Shown one piece after another: positions 29,977-40,118 of a stretch of 64,000 bases of DNA; within the stretch, counting starts at the first letter, position 1; the number at the start of each line of letters is the position of its first letter. The DNA lies in the NCBI RefSeq assembly GCF_024125425.1, contig NZ_JAMXWN010000011.1:44841-108840 (forward strand), in the 5' to 3' direction. The DNA comes from Sporolactobacillus kofuensis (GTDB lineage Bacteria > Bacillota > Bacilli > Bacillales > Sporolactobacillaceae). Under the pieces are notes generated by a model. It was not told the origin of the DNA, searched no databases, and was given only the letters and a program-made list of their open reading frames with translations. The translations under genes and the position numbers were made by a program.

Positions 29977-30131
29977 GAACTTTTCGTTGTGAAGTTACTT
30001 TTTACAAATAATAAGGATTAAAAATCTGTTACGTAATGTACGTACAACAAATGAACAGTTTAGGATTGGCTGAACCTTTTTTTAATGAAAAGGTTTTATG
30101 CATGTTGCCCAAATTTAGGCTGAATGACCAA

Positions 30132-30179
30132 AAATAGGTATTCTCATTAGGGCAAGGCATCACTTGGACTCATAGGTTA
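30132..30179 (+). promoter_or_regulatory. Putative GerE box and sigma-K -10 of the coat gene
   Basis: AAATAGGTATTC (30132-30143) fits the GerE consensus RWWTRGGYNNYY fully, and CATAGGTTA (30171-30179) fits the sigma-K -10 CATAnnnTA. No good sigma-K -35 is present, which is common at GerE-activated promoters. B. subtilis cotD is sigma-K and GerE controlled. The rest of the gap back to the tRNA promoter shows nothing. Confidence 0.5.
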
Positions 30180-30222
30180 TTAGTGTACTTTATTTGAAGA
30201 GGAAACGAGGAGGAATAAAACG

Positions 30223-30819
30223 ATGGAGGTTTCACCTTATTCAAGCAGCATGAATCCAGTGCAGTCGGGAGCAAGTGGAAACGTCGGCAATGTTGGGAGT
30301 GCCGGTACTATGGGGAACATGGGAAGCATGGGAAACATGGGAAACATGGGAAGCATGGGAAGCATGGGGAACATGGGAAGCATGGAAAGCATGGGAAACA
30401 TGGGAAACGTTGGTTCTATGAGTACAATGGCCCCAAAACCAGAATCCAAACCGATGAAGAAATGGCCGAGCACGAGCCCGGCTATGGCTGGAAAAGGTAA
30501 AGGAATGATGCCGACTGCTCATCAGTCAAAGTCAGGAAAAAGTATGGCTCCAGAAGCGATGGCGGGAAAGACCACCGAGAATACGCTTCACTGTCCACCG
30601 ACACAAGGCGGAACCATTTATGATCCACAAAGCGTTAACGTTCAACATATTTATAAACCGGTCATTGTGAAGCATATTCATCAAATGCACACGATAAGAA
30701 AAACCCATTACATTTATGAGCACCAACATTTCTATCCGCACACCATGTCAGAAACATGCGACGAACGTCACTATGATGTTCAATGCGAGAAACCGTTCTT
30801 TCCAAAACCACACTGTTAA
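30223..30819 (+). CDS. CotD-like inner spore coat protein with Met/Gly/Asn repeats
   Basis: This 198-residue protein has two parts. Residues about 20-70 are near-perfect tandem MGNMGSM-type triplets (GNM/GSM, encoded by ggaaacatg/ggaagcatg). The C-terminal part (about 120-198) has the His, Tyr, Cys pattern of Cot[31 protein letters not shown] and [13 protein letters not shown]. CotD is an inner coat protein of Bacillus spores (about 75 aa), so here a low-complexity extension is fused to it. GAGGAGGAATAAAACG precedes the ATG. Possible GerE and sigma-K sites lie upstream. It sits between tRNA-Arg and a CorA gene, away from other coat genes. Confidence 0.75.
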   Translation: MEVSPYSSSMNPVQSGASGNVGNVGSAGTMGNMGSMGNMGNMGSMGSMGNMGSMESMGNMGNVGSMSTMAPKPESKPMKKWPSTSPAMAGKGKGMMPTAHQSKSGKSMAPEAMAGKTTENTLHCPPTQGGTIYDPQSVNVQHIYKPVIVKHIHQMHTIRKTHYIYEHQHFYPHTMSETCDERHYDVQCEKPFFPKPHC

Positions 30820-30848
30820 GCATTTCTGCAAGTCATTCATGCTTTTCT

Positions 30849-30885
30849 TAGAGTCTATCGTTTTCAAGCGAGGGCTCTTTTTCTA
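30849..30885. terminator. Probable terminator after the coat gene
   Basis: AGAG...TCG (from 30850) pairs imperfectly with CGA...CTCT (to 30878), followed by TTTTTC. It could also serve the small convergent gene at 30940. Confidence 0.5.
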
Positions 30886-30939
30886 TAAGCAACTTTCAAC
30901 TCCGAAAATGCGTGGTTTGCAGGTAATCCCTTTCATTGG

Positions 30940-31131
30940 TTATTGGCGATGATTCATTTGTGTTATCCCTGCGCACCATGTATTATAGAACGTGGCGGCA
31001 ATCGACACGTACATGTGAGTGTCTCGTGCCAAATTAATCACCCGCTGAAGGAAGTGATCGTTCAATGAGTTCTGACAGTTCGAGTCAAAACCCTGGTCCC
31101 AGTCATTGGTATGGGGAAGTTTATATGGCAT
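30940..31131 (-). CDS. Small protein of unknown function, 63 aa
   Basis: Read on the minus strand, the frame starts MPYKLPHTNDWDQGFDSN and ends CAGITQMNHRQ. CAGGAGGT precedes the ATG at 31131 with a short four-base spacing, the best ribosome binding site complement in this gap. The protein is rich in Asn, His, Tyr and Trp with a single hydrophobic stretch (VSIAATFYNTWC). I do not recognise the family. It lies divergent from corA and convergent to the coat gene. A random frame is possible. Confidence 0.42.
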   Translation of the reverse strand: MPYKLPHTNDWDQGFDSNCQNSLNDHFLQRVINLARDTHMYVSIAATFYNTWCAGITQMNHRQ

Positions 31132-31212
31132 CAGACCTCCTGAACAAGTCACGGAGTTTTCAGCAGGCAGATTTCTGTGTAGGCTTCCTCTGAATTTAAG
31201 AGGAGGTGCACT

Positions 31213-32154
31213 ATGATTGATATTTATTTAACAGATGAACAAGACAGATTAGTAAAAAAAGATGAACTAGCTAAGGGCTGTTGGATTAATTTGACCCGCC
31301 CTTCGGAATTCGAAGTGCAGAAAGTGGTTGAAGGAACAGGCATCCCATCGGATTTCATCCGTGATTCTTTGGATGATGATGAACGTTCACGTATTGAAAA
31401 AGAAGACGATTCTGTACTAATTATCGTTGATTTTCCAGTACTCGTTCAGGATGAGTCCGACTCTGCACCTTATGATACAATCCCGCTTGGTATTATTGTT
31501 ACGCCGTTCTATTTTGTCACGGTTTGTCTGCAAAGTAATCCAATTATTGATGATTTTATTAACAATCGCATCCGGAACTTTTTTACTTATAAAAAAACAC
31601 GGTTTACTTTGCAGATTCTCTATGTGATTGCCCGTTATTATTTAAAATACTTGAAAACGATTGACCGCAGAACTTCGCTAATTGAACGGGAATTGCATGA
31701 ATCAATGCGAAATAAAGAGTTGTTCAACCTGCTTAGTTTGGAAAAAACACTTGTATACTTCACGACATCACTTAAATCAAATAATATTGTGATGGAGAAA
31801 ATGACGAAACAACGTTTTCTTCGGATGTATGAAGATGATCAAGATCTGCTCGAGGATGTGATTATCGAGATTAAGCAGGCAATTGAAATGTCGGAAGTGC
31901 ACAGCAATATCTTAAGCGGTATGATGGATGCGTATGCTTCCGTAATTTCAAACAATGTGAATGTGGTCATGAAATTTTTAACGACCGTAACGATTGTACT
32001 CTCGATCCCAACGATGGTCGCAAGTTTCTGGGGCATGAATGTTGATGCAATTCCGTGGGAATACGCGCCGCATGCATTTTGGATACCGATTAGTATCGCA
32101 TTAGGGCTCGCCGGAATCACTGCATTGTTCTTCTGGAAGAAGAAATATTTTTAA
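31213..32154 (+). CDS. corA: CorA-family divalent cation transporter
   Basis: This 313-residue protein has a large N-terminal cytoplasmic domain, a long stalk helix (about 215-265) and two C-terminal transmembrane helices. The invariant GMN (in FWGMNVDAIPW) ends the first helix, followed by a KKKYF tail. CorA proteins form pentameric Mg2+ (or Co2+/Ni2+) channels gated by intracellular Mg2+. AAGAGGAGGTG precedes the ATG. CTTCCTCT (31184-31191) could pair with AGAGGAGG (31199-31206) and mask the ribosome binding site. No M-box riboswitch is visible. It is monocistronic. Confidence 0.93.
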   Translation: MIDIYLTDEQDRLVKKDELAKGCWINLTRPSEFEVQKVVEGTGIPSDFIRDSLDDDERSRIEKEDDSVLIIVDFPVLVQDESDSAPYDTIPLGIIVTPFYFVTVCLQSNPIIDDFINNRIRNFFTYKKTRFTLQILYVIARYYLKYLKTIDRRTSLIERELHESMRNKELFNLLSLEKTLVYFTTSLKSNNIVMEKMTKQRFLRMYEDDQDLLEDVIIEIKQAIEMSEVHSNILSGMMDAYASVISNNVNVVMKFLTTVTIVLSIPTMVASFWGMNVDAIPWEYAPHAFWIPISIALGLAGITALFFWKKKYF

Positions 32155-32177
32155 CCTAAATAAATAAGCAAGAGAAG

Positions 32178-32217
32178 AGGGTGTCTCTAAGTCTGTTGAC
32201 TGTGAGGCACCTTTTCA
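32178..32217 (+). terminator. Terminator of corA
   Basis: GGTGTCTC and GAGGCACC pair with an inner AGTC/GACT helix, followed by TTTTC. It is closely related in sequence to the prfB terminator at 6108. Confidence 0.85.
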
Positions 32218-32234
32218 TATGGTCTGTACTAGGA

Positions 32235-32400
32235 CTATGCGCGCAGGTGCGAGACTGTAGCGGGATGTGCTCTGAACTAGCGAGCCAGTGGAGGCCGCTC
32301 AGGTTCATGAACCGGATCGCCCGCGGAACGTGAGAAAGCAGTGCGCAGCATCGGTTGGCTCCTCCAATTGGGACAGCTACTTTTTCTACATGATCCCTTT
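32235..32400. repeat. Copy of the ~150-bp intergenic repeat
   Basis: GGTGCGAGACTGTAGCGGGA, AGTGGAGGCCGCTCAGG, GGATCGCCCGCGGAACGTG and a GCGCAGCATCGG end follow the block order of the other copies. GGTTCATGAACC forms a central palindrome. Downstream to rpoN nothing else is recognised. Confidence 0.65.
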
Positions 32401-32557
32401 TGAGGCTTAGAAAAAAATGGATGCACGCCCCTTAAATAGAATAACGAACATCTTTTAATCTTGTTCAAGTTACATAATTCACCATAAATCGATAATGAAA
32501 GCGTAGTCATTTTATCCATTCATTGTTATACTATTAATTGTAAGGAGGTGTAGCGAA

Positions 32558-33865
32558 ATGGGCCTGTCTCTTGTACAAAGACAATCATTGAAATTGAAAA
32601 TGGCACCTGCATTATATCAATCTGTGGCTGTTCTTCAATGTAACAACGAAGAATTATCAACATATCTTCATGAAAAAGCGTTGGAGAACCCCTTATTGCA
32701 TGTTGAAAGCGGTAAGGATTCAAATGCTTATTACACGTCGGTGGGTAATGAAACGAAGAGTACATCGGATGTGATTGAAGAAACAGCTACAGCCTCAGTT
32801 GATTTTCGTGAATTACTTCATCATGATTTACATCAGTTAAATCTTGATCGAGATATAATTAAGGCGGCTGATTTGCTGATTGATTCATTAAATGAGCGTG
32901 GATTTCTCGATGAGGAACCAAGTGACATTTTTGAACACTTCGGTTATGAAAAAGTAGCTCCTCTTGAAGCACTAAAAGTGGTTCAATCCCTAGAACCTGC
33001 CGGGGTTGGTGCCCGCTCGCTCACCGAATGTCTTTGCCTGCAATTGCAGAGAGCTGAGCCACGGTGCATGCTTGCAGAAACTATATTAAATGATTATCGC
33101 GATTGCTTGATGAGCGGAGATTTTGGAGAACTTGCATCGATTCTTGGTATTGAAGAAGATGTAGTTCGGGACGCTATTGAATGCATTCGAAAATTGAATC
33201 CCTATCCTATTGCTGATATACAGGACGAACCTGTTCACTATATTATTCCGGATGTGATGATTACAAAGAAGGAAAACCACCTTGTCTGCCAACTTGAAGA
33301 TCAATATCTTCCCACCATTTCGGTAAATAGTGAAGACTACAACACTTATATGTTGACTGCGGATGCTGAAACGAAACGTTATCTGCGTGAGAAATACGAG
33401 GAAGCGGAGTGGTTGGTATCCGGTGTTTCAAGACGAAAACAGACGTTGATGAAATTGGCCGAATTATTAATGCATGAACAAGAAGCATATTTTCGATCAG
33501 GGAGTCGTGAAACATTACGTCCGTTCACAATGAAGCAAGCTGCGAAGCTTCTCTCTGTTCATGAGTCAACGATTAGTCGAACGGCTGCGGGAAAGTACAT
33601 TCAAACCAGTTATGGATTATCTCAAATGAAAGACTTTTTTGTGCGACCGGTTCAGCCGAGACAGAACGCTCTGTCGGCATTCCAAATTCAATTTGAAATT
33701 AAACGGCTTGTTGCAAAAGAAGACCGAAAGAAACCACTGTCCGATCAATCACTTTCCAAACTATTGGAACAGTCAGGAATTCGGTGTTCAAGACGTGCAG
33801 TGACGAAATATCGTCAGGCATGTGGGATTGGTTCAACAATTGATCGAAGAATAGCACAAATTTAA
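32558..33865 (+). CDS. rpoN: RNA polymerase sigma-54 factor (SigL)
   Basis: This is a 435-residue sigma-54 protein. Its Gln/Leu-rich N-terminal activator-interacting region begins SLVQRQSLKLKMAPALYQSV. The core-binding domain follows, then a helix-turn-helix (FTMKQAAKLLSVHESTISRT). The C-terminal RpoN box is SRRAVTKYR in place of the usual ARRTVAKYR. It directs RNA polymerase to -24/-12 promoters and needs AAA+ activators. TAAGGAGGTG precedes the ATG. In B. subtilis sigL also lies near cggR-gapA. No activator gene is seen in the window. Confidence 0.95.
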   Translation: MGLSLVQRQSLKLKMAPALYQSVAVLQCNNEELSTYLHEKALENPLLHVESGKDSNAYYTSVGNETKSTSDVIEETATASVDFRELLHHDLHQLNLDRDIIKAADLLIDSLNERGFLDEEPSDIFEHFGYEKVAPLEALKVVQSLEPAGVGARSLTECLCLQLQRAEPRCMLAETILNDYRDCLMSGDFGELASILGIEEDVVRDAIECIRKLNPYPIADIQDEPVHYIIPDVMITKKENHLVCQLEDQYLPTISVNSEDYNTYMLTADAETKRYLREKYEEAEWLVSGVSRRKQTLMKLAELLMHEQEAYFRSGSRETLRPFTMKQAAKLLSVHESTISRTAAGKYIQTSYGLSQMKDFFVRPVQPRQNALSAFQIQFEIKRLVAKEDRKKPLSDQSLSKLLEQSGIRCSRRAVTKYRQACGIGSTIDRRIAQI

Positions 33866-33891
33866 TCCGTAAGGGACGCAATAGGTCCCAA

Positions 33892-33940
33892 ACAAAGGAA
33901 GCTTGGTAAAGTTTACAACGCTTTCTTTTGTTTTGTTTTG
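33892..33940 (+). terminator. Probable terminator of rpoN
   Basis: CAAAGGAAGC pairs with GCTTTCTTTTG (33920-33930) around a 17-base loop with T-rich sequence after it. It overlaps the promoter-like element below. Confidence 0.6.
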
Positions 33941-33954
33941 TCGAATATGGGTAT
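33930..33954 (+). promoter_or_regulatory. Sigma-B-like promoter element
   Basis: GTTTTG (33930-33935), a 13-base spacer and GGGTAT (33949-33954) resemble the sigma-B consensus GTTTAA-N12-14-GGGTAT. The overlapping TATACT could instead be a sigma-A -10. It precedes the short frame at 33994. Confidence 0.4.
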
Positions 33955-33993
33955 ACTTCTCTTGAACAAAAAAATACAGGAGGAGTATTGGAA

Positions 33994-34032
33994 ATGTGGC
34001 AAGCGATGCATGGAAAAGTAACAGTTTTCTAA
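33994..34032 (+). pseudogene. 12-codon frame with strong ribosome binding site, possible gene remnant
   Basis: ACAGGAGGAG precedes an ATG that encodes MWQAMHGKVTVF and then stops. The length is too short for a known gene. The KVTVF ending could be the first strand of a glutaredoxin-like protein, which some Bacilli carry between rpoN and cggR, but nothing after the stop resembles the rest of such a gene. Together with the promoter-like element this looks like the stump of a deleted gene or a leader peptide. No other gene is seen before cggR. Confidence 0.3.
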
Positions 34033-34141
34033 ATTTGCAGATAGTTTACACTCGATAAAACCGCATTGTATCAACATCTATTAAGAATGTGACAATTTTG
34101 CGTCAGTAATAGATCCTTAACAAACATTTACATGTTTATGC

Positions 34142-34170
34142 TTGTAAACGCTGATGAAAGTTGCTATCAT
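34142..34170 (+). promoter_or_regulatory. Promoter of the cggR-gap operon
   Basis: TTGTAA (34142-34147), a 17-base spacer and TATCAT (34165-34170). Confidence 0.7.
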
Positions 34171-34185
34171 AATACATGGAGCAGA

Positions 34186-34222
34186 TGGGACATAAAATGA
34201 CTGTGTGGGACATTTTGAGACC
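34186..34222 (+). promoter_or_regulatory. CggR operator
   Basis: Two direct half-operators, GGGAC-ATAAAA-TGAC (34187-34201) and GGGAC-ATTTTG-AGAC (34207-34221), are four to five bases apart just after the promoter. The B. subtilis operator is GGGAC-N6-TGTC twice with the same layout. CggR bound here would block the operon until fructose-1,6-bisphosphate releases it. Confidence 0.85.
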
Positions 34223-34248
34223 TATTTAGGTCGATCGAGGGGGACGCT

Positions 34249-35283
34249 GTGGAACATTTGCTTGATCTTCAGAAAAAGCTGATCCCGGATGTCTTAGACA
34301 TAATGTCCAGTCGCTACCGTATTCTTCAATCCTTACATTTTCTGCAACCGATTGGCAGACGAAGCCTGTCATCCCATCTGGGCATGACTGAGCGTGTTTT
34401 GCGCGGCGAAGTTACATTTCTCAGCCAGCAAGGGCTTATCCAAATGGCGTCAAGCGGCATGTATCTGACGGAAAACGGAGAAGCTATTGTTGTGGCTCTG
34501 GGTACTGTGATGAAGAATATTTCCGGATTGAAGAACATGGAAAAGCAATTGGAAGAAGTTCTCGGCGTTTCCAAAGTTGTCATTGTCTCTGGTGACAGTG
34601 ATCAGTACGCAACGGTCAAGAATGAGATGGGGCTGGCCTGCGTCAAGGAAATCGAACGTGCACTGGGCGCTGATAATATCATTGCGGTAACCGGAGGATC
34701 GACTCTTGCGGCTGCTGCAGAGATGATGCATCCGCTCAGGAGGACACATCAGGATCTCCTGTTTGTGTCGGCGAGAGGCGGACTTGGCGAAAAGGTCGAA
34801 AATCAAGCGAACACGATCTGCGCTAAAATGGCGGAAAAAGCTGAAGGACGATATCATCTGCTCCACGTTCCCGATCAGCTCAGTGATGATTCCTATCATA
34901 GCTTGATGGAAGAGCCCAGTATTCATCGGGTCATGCAGCATGTTCACCATGCCACAATTATTGTGCACGGTATTGGAGATGCGAAAACAATGGCGATTCG
35001 TCGCCATTCCGGTGAAGACTTTCTCAAAAGAGTTGACACGGAGCATGCTGTGGCCGAAGCTTTTGGCTATTTCTTTGATCAGACAGGTCGTGTGATCCAT
35101 AAGGTTCAAACAATTGGCTTACAATGGGAGGATCTTTTTGGCGCACGGTCAGTGATTGCCGTAGCTGGGGGCAAGTCTAAGGCTGAGGCAATTCAGGCTT
35201 ATTTTAAGAAAGGTCCGGATTCCGTACTAATTACGGATGAAGGTGCAGCACAACAGATTTTAAAAAATTTCCAAACCATTTAG
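34249..35283 (+). CDS. cggR: Central glycolytic genes regulator CggR
   Basis: This is a 344-residue SorC/DeoR-type repressor. It has an N-terminal winged helix (GRRSLSSHLGMTERVLRGEVTFL, about residues 36-60) and a C-terminal sugar-phosphate-binding domain (ITVTGGSTLA-like AVTGGSTLAAAAEMM, SARGGLGE, and the GIGDAK segment). It senses fructose-1,6-bisphosphate and represses the gap operon. The start is a GTG at 34249 preceded by GAGGGGGAC. gap follows 15 bases after the stop, so the regulator is the first gene of the operon it controls. Confidence 0.95.
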   Translation: MEHLLDLQKKLIPDVLDIMSSRYRILQSLHFLQPIGRRSLSSHLGMTERVLRGEVTFLSQQGLIQMASSGMYLTENGEAIVVALGTVMKNISGLKNMEKQLEEVLGVSKVVIVSGDSDQYATVKNEMGLACVKEIERALGADNIIAVTGGSTLAAAAEMMHPLRRTHQDLLFVSARGGLGEKVENQANTICAKMAEKAEGRYHLLHVPDQLSDDSYHSLMEEPSIHRVMQHVHHATIIVHGIGDAKTMAIRRHSGEDFLKRVDTEHAVAEAFGYFFDQTGRVIHKVQTIGLQWEDLFGARSVIAVAGGKSKAEAIQAYFKKGPDSVLITDEGAAQQILKNFQTI

Positions 35284-35298
35284 GAGGTCATTATTGTT

Positions 35299-36306
35299 AT
35301 GACAGTTAAAGTTGGTATTAACGGTTTCGGACGTATCGGTCGTCTTGCTTTCAGAAGAATTCAGGATGTTCCAGAATTGGAAGTTGTAGCGGTTAACGAC
35401 CTTACAGATCCTGCAATGCTTGCAAACCTGCTTAAATATGATACAACTCAAGGACGTTTCAACGGCGAAGTTAAAGTTGAAGAAGGCTACTTCGTAGTTA
35501 ACGGCAAAAAAGTTAAGGTTCTCTCACAACGTGACCCAGCTGAATTGCCATGGGGCGAACTCGGCGTTGACATCGTTCTCGAATGCACAGGCTTCTTTAC
35601 TTCTAAAGACAAGGCTGAAGCACACCTCAAAGGCGGCGCAAAGAAAGTTGTTATTTCCGCTCCTGCAAAGGGTGATATGAAGACAATCGTGTTCAACACG
35701 AACAACGATACACTTGATGGTACTGAAACAGTTATCTCCGGTGCTTCATGTACAACAAACTCTTTGGCTCCTATGGCTAAAGTACTTAACGATAAATTCG
35801 GTATTGAAAAAGGCTTGATGACTACGGTTCACGCTTACACAGGCGACCAGATGACTCTTGACGGCCCACACAGAGGCGGCGATCTTCGTCGTGCCCGTGC
35901 AGCTGCTGAAAACATCACTCCTGCATCAACTGGTGCTGCTAAAGCAATCGCTCTTGTTATTCCTGACCTGAAAGGAAAACTCGACGGTTCTGCACAACGT
36001 GTTCCAGTTAAATCTGGTTCAACAACACTCTTGTACACAACGCTTAGCAAGAACGTTACGGTTGAAGAAGTTAACGAAGCAATGAAAGCAGCTTCTAACG
36101 AATCTTTCGGTTACAACGAAGATCCGATCGTTTCTTCTGATATCATCGGCATTACTTACGGCTCTCTGTTTGACGCAACTCAGACGAAGATCATCGAAGT
36201 TGGCGGCAAACAATTAGTTGAGACTGTTGCTTGGTACGACAACGAAATGTCTTATACTTCACAGCTTGTTCGTACTCTTGAATACTTCGCAAAACTTGCA
36301 AAATAA
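35299..36306 (+). CDS. gap: Glyceraldehyde-3-phosphate dehydrogenase, lactic-type
   Basis: This 335-residue enzyme has the Rossmann motif [10 protein letters not shown], the catalytic Cys151 in [12 protein letters not shown] and the catalytic His178 in TVHAY. It converts glyceraldehyde-3-phosphate to 1,3-bisphosphoglycerate with NAD. The stretch [21 protein letters not shown] is, from memory, typical of lactobacillal and streptococcal GAPDH and unlike B. subtilis GapA (NDQQILDLPHKDYRRARA). Codon use is strongly biased, as expected for a highly expressed gene. AGGAGGTC precedes the ATG. A terminator separates it from pgk. Confidence 0.97.
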   Translation: MTVKVGINGFGRIGRLAFRRIQDVPELEVVAVNDLTDPAMLANLLKYDTTQGRFNGEVKVEEGYFVVNGKKVKVLSQRDPAELPWGELGVDIVLECTGFFTSKDKAEAHLKGGAKKVVISAPAKGDMKTIVFNTNNDTLDGTETVISGASCTTNSLAPMAKVLNDKFGIEKGLMTTVHAYTGDQMTLDGPHRGGDLRRARAAAENITPASTGAAKAIALVIPDLKGKLDGSAQRVPVKSGSTTLLYTTLSKNVTVEEVNEAMKAASNESFGYNEDPIVSSDIIGITYGSLFDATQTKIIEVGGKQLVETVAWYDNEMSYTSQLVRTLEYFAKLAK

Positions 36307-36338
36307 GGATTGCCTAACTTTTTGAATAGAATTTGAAT

Positions 36339-36368
36339 AGCGGAAACCTTAGTTGTTTCCGCTTTTTT
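36339..36368 (+). terminator. Terminator between gap and pgk
   Basis: AGCGGAAAC (36339-36347) pairs with GTTTCCGCT (36355-36363), followed by T. Partial termination here would raise gap over pgk. Confidence 0.9.
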
Positions 36369-36453
36369 AACGAATACTGTTCTTGTCAGCATGGCTAGGG
36401 ACTGCAGCCTGACGCTTGTTGCTGATGAGATATCGTGGAAAGAGGGTCTAGGC

Positions 36454-37641
36454 ATGGCAAAGAAAACCATTAAGGATATTGATGTTAAAGGCAAAAAAGT
36501 ATTTTGCCGCGTTGACTTCAATGTTCCGCTTAGTGGAACAACGGTAACGGACGATACACGTATTCGTGCAGCGCTCCCAACCATCAATTACCTAATTGAA
36601 AACGGTGCTAAGATTATTCTTGCTTCTCACCTTGGCCGCCCGACGGCTGAAGACAAGGACTCATTCAAAATGGATCCTGTTGCAAAGCGCCTGAGTGAAC
36701 TGCTCGGCAAGCCTGTTGCAAAAACAGACGAAGTTGTCGGACCTGAAGTTGAAGCAGCCGTTGCAAAGCTGAATGCAGGTGACGTTCTCCTTCTTGAAAA
36801 CGTACGTTTTGAAAAAGGCGAAAAGAAAAATGATCCTGAACTCGCTAAAGCATTTGCATCACTTGCTGATGTTTATGTTAACGACGCGTTTGGTTCCGCT
36901 CACCGTGCTCACGCTTCAACAGAAGGTATTGCCAATTATCTGCCGGCTGTTGCAGGCTTCTTGATGGAAAAAGAATTGACGGTTATGGCAGAATCTCTGG
37001 ATAACCCGAAACATCCGTTTACGGCAATTATTGGCGGTGCAAAAGTAACCGATAAAATTGGCGTAATCGAAAACCTGCTGGACAAGGTTGATAACCTGAT
37101 TGTCGGCGGTGGTCTTTCCTACACATTTATTAAGGCTCAAGGCTACGGTATCGGTAAATCTCTGCTTGACGCAGATAAGCTGGACCTTGCAAAAGAATTT
37201 ATGGAGAAAGCAAAGGAAAAAGGCGTTAACTTCCTGACTCCTGTTGATGCAGTTATTGCAGACGATTTCTCTGAAACAGCAAACAAGAAAGTTGTTGATG
37301 TTGACAGCATTCCTGACGGTTGGATGGGTCTTGATATCGGTCCGAAAACTGCAGAACTGTTTGCTGATGCAATCAAGAAATCTAAATTGGTTGTATGGAA
37401 CGGTCCTATGGGCGTTTTTGAAATGGATGCATTTGCTAAAGGTACAGGTGCTGTAGCAGAAGCTCTTGCTGAAGCAACCGATGCAACGACAATCATCGGC
37501 GGTGGTGATTCAGCAGCGGCTGTTGAGAAATTCCACCTGGCAGAAAAAATGAGTCACATTTCAACAGGCGGTGGCGCGTCCCTCGAACTCATGGAAGGCA
37601 AAGTTCTTCCAGGCGTTGCTGCGCTTGATGACGCTGAATAA
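36454..37641 (+). CDS. pgk: Phosphoglycerate kinase
   Basis: This 395-residue glycolytic kinase transfers the acyl phosphate of 1,3-bisphosphoglycerate to ADP. It shows the signature [11 protein letters not shown], the basic patch HLGRP, the hinge segment [12 protein letters not shown] and the nucleotide-binding [11 protein letters not shown]. The ATG at 36454 (MAKKTIKDI) follows GGAAAGAGGG; an ATG 21 codons upstream in the same frame is not family-like. It is followed by tpiA after 51 bases. Confidence 0.97.
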   Translation: MAKKTIKDIDVKGKKVFCRVDFNVPLSGTTVTDDTRIRAALPTINYLIENGAKIILASHLGRPTAEDKDSFKMDPVAKRLSELLGKPVAKTDEVVGPEVEAAVAKLNAGDVLLLENVRFEKGEKKNDPELAKAFASLADVYVNDAFGSAHRAHASTEGIANYLPAVAGFLMEKELTVMAESLDNPKHPFTAIIGGAKVTDKIGVIENLLDKVDNLIVGGGLSYTFIKAQGYGIGKSLLDADKLDLAKEFMEKAKEKGVNFLTPVDAVIADDFSETANKKVVDVDSIPDGWMGLDIGPKTAELFADAIKKSKLVVWNGPMGVFEMDAFAKGTGAVAEALAEATDATTIIGGGDSAAAVEKFHLAEKMSHISTGGGASLELMEGKVLPGVAALDDAE

Positions 37642-37692
37642 TCTAAGCAAGATGATAAGGAATTAACCGCAAGAAAGGGTAGGTGTCCATTT

Positions 37693-38454
37693 ATGTCACG
37701 TAAACCGATTATTGCCGGAAACTGGAAAATGAACAAAACAGTTAAGGAAGCACACGAATTCGTTGAAGCTGTTAAGGACAAAGTTCCTTCCGCAGACCTC
37801 GTTGATTCGGTTGTTGCCGCTCCTTTTCTCGCCCTTGATCGTATCGTTGCAGATAGCAAGGGTTCAGATCTGAAGATCAGCGCTGAAAACGTTCATTTTG
37901 AAAACTCCGGTGCATTTACGGGAGAAGTCAGCCCGGTTATGCTTGAAGATCTTGGCGTTCACTATGTAATCATTGGCCATTCTGAAAGAAGAGCAATGTT
38001 TGCAGAAACGGATGAAACAGTGAACAAAAAGGTGCTTGCTTCATTTGCACATCACCTGATTCCGATTGTCTGCGTTGGCGAAACGCTTGACGAACGTGAA
38101 GGTGGAAAGTGGCAAACTGTTGTCAAGAATCAAGTAACAAAAGCATTTGCAGGTGTTCCAAGTGATCAAGCTGTTGATGTTGTCGTTGCTTATGAACCAA
38201 TCTGGGCCATTGGCACAGGTAAATCTGCTTCTTCTGAAGATGCAAATGAAGTGTGCGCGTACATTCGTGAAACAATCTCAGGTCTTTATGATGAAGCAAC
38301 AGCTGCAAAAGTACGTATTCAATACGGCGGCAGCGTAAAACCAGCAACGATTGGCGACTTGCTCGCTCAATCTGACATCGACGGTGCACTTGTCGGCGGT
38401 GCCAGCCTGGATCCAGAATCATTCCTTGCACTGCTCGAAGCGGTTAAAGGTTGA
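37693..38454 (+). CDS. tpiA: Triosephosphate isomerase
   Basis: This 253-residue TIM barrel interconverts dihydroxyacetone phosphate and glyceraldehyde-3-phosphate. It has the N-terminal GNWKMNKT with the catalytic Lys, the catalytic His in IIGHSERR, the catalytic Glu in [11 protein letters not shown] (flexible loop IGTGKSAS) and the phosphate site GGSVKP. The ATG follows GAAAGGGTAGGTG. In B. subtilis pgm comes next; here eno does. Confidence 0.97.
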   Translation: MSRKPIIAGNWKMNKTVKEAHEFVEAVKDKVPSADLVDSVVAAPFLALDRIVADSKGSDLKISAENVHFENSGAFTGEVSPVMLEDLGVHYVIIGHSERRAMFAETDETVNKKVLASFAHHLIPIVCVGETLDEREGGKWQTVVKNQVTKAFAGVPSDQAVDVVVAYEPIWAIGTGKSASSEDANEVCAYIRETISGLYDEATAAKVRIQYGGSVKPATIGDLLAQSDIDGALVGGASLDPESFLALLEAVKG

Positions 38455-38570
38455 TTTTGCAACGCACATTAAAGATGAACTTTATGCAAGGAATCCGTCC
38501 TTTATCGTCCGGACATAATGGGCAGATTCCATTGTACTTAATAATTCTATATGATCATAAGGAGAGATAA

Positions 38571-39857
<1,287 letters not shown>

Positions 39858-39871
39858 TTTGTTTTTGACTA

Positions 39872-39904
39872 AAATCTCCAGCTGATTAGCTGGAGATTTT
39901 TTTT
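39872..39904 (+). terminator. Terminator of the glycolytic operon
   Basis: AAATCTCCAGC (39872-39882) pairs with GCTGGAGATTT (39889-39899), followed by T. Confidence 0.94.
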
Positions 39905-40001
39905 GCTTTAAACTATTCGGATTCGTTGTGAATTTTGAAAAATGTTCATAACCAACGAAATCAGTACCTTTACATAGGACTTGGTACCATGAAGAATTTT
40001 T

Positions 40002-40090
40002 TTTACAACTTAAAGGAAAAATAGATAAAAAAGTCACTCAAACAATCGTTTGAATACAAACAATAATAAGAAGAGTCCTTAAGTTGTAAA
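40002..40090. repeat. Long inverted repeat before the permease gene
   Basis: TTTACAACTTAAAGGA (40002-40017) and TCCTTAAGTTGTAAA (40076-40090) are complementary apart from one bulged base, 58 bases apart. A nested CAAAC-AATC-GTTTG hairpin lies at 40039-40052. The right arm ends 28 bases before the permease ATG. It could be a folded mRNA leader or a protein-bound operator. Confidence 0.6.
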
Positions 40091-40118
40091 TGATGGCAAA
40101 CAGAAGGAGTTTTTTGTA

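Noticed and set aside
31135..31206. Alternative pairing of ACCTCCT (31135-31141) with the corA ribosome binding site as a switch
   Set aside because: ACCTCCT is better explained as the ribosome binding site of the minus-strand small gene, and no known Mg2+ riboswitch fold is present. The local CTTCCTCT hairpin remains possible but unproven.
32277..32519. 80-codon minus-strand frame before rpoN
   Set aside because: It lies in the intergenic repeat and shows no family or start signal.
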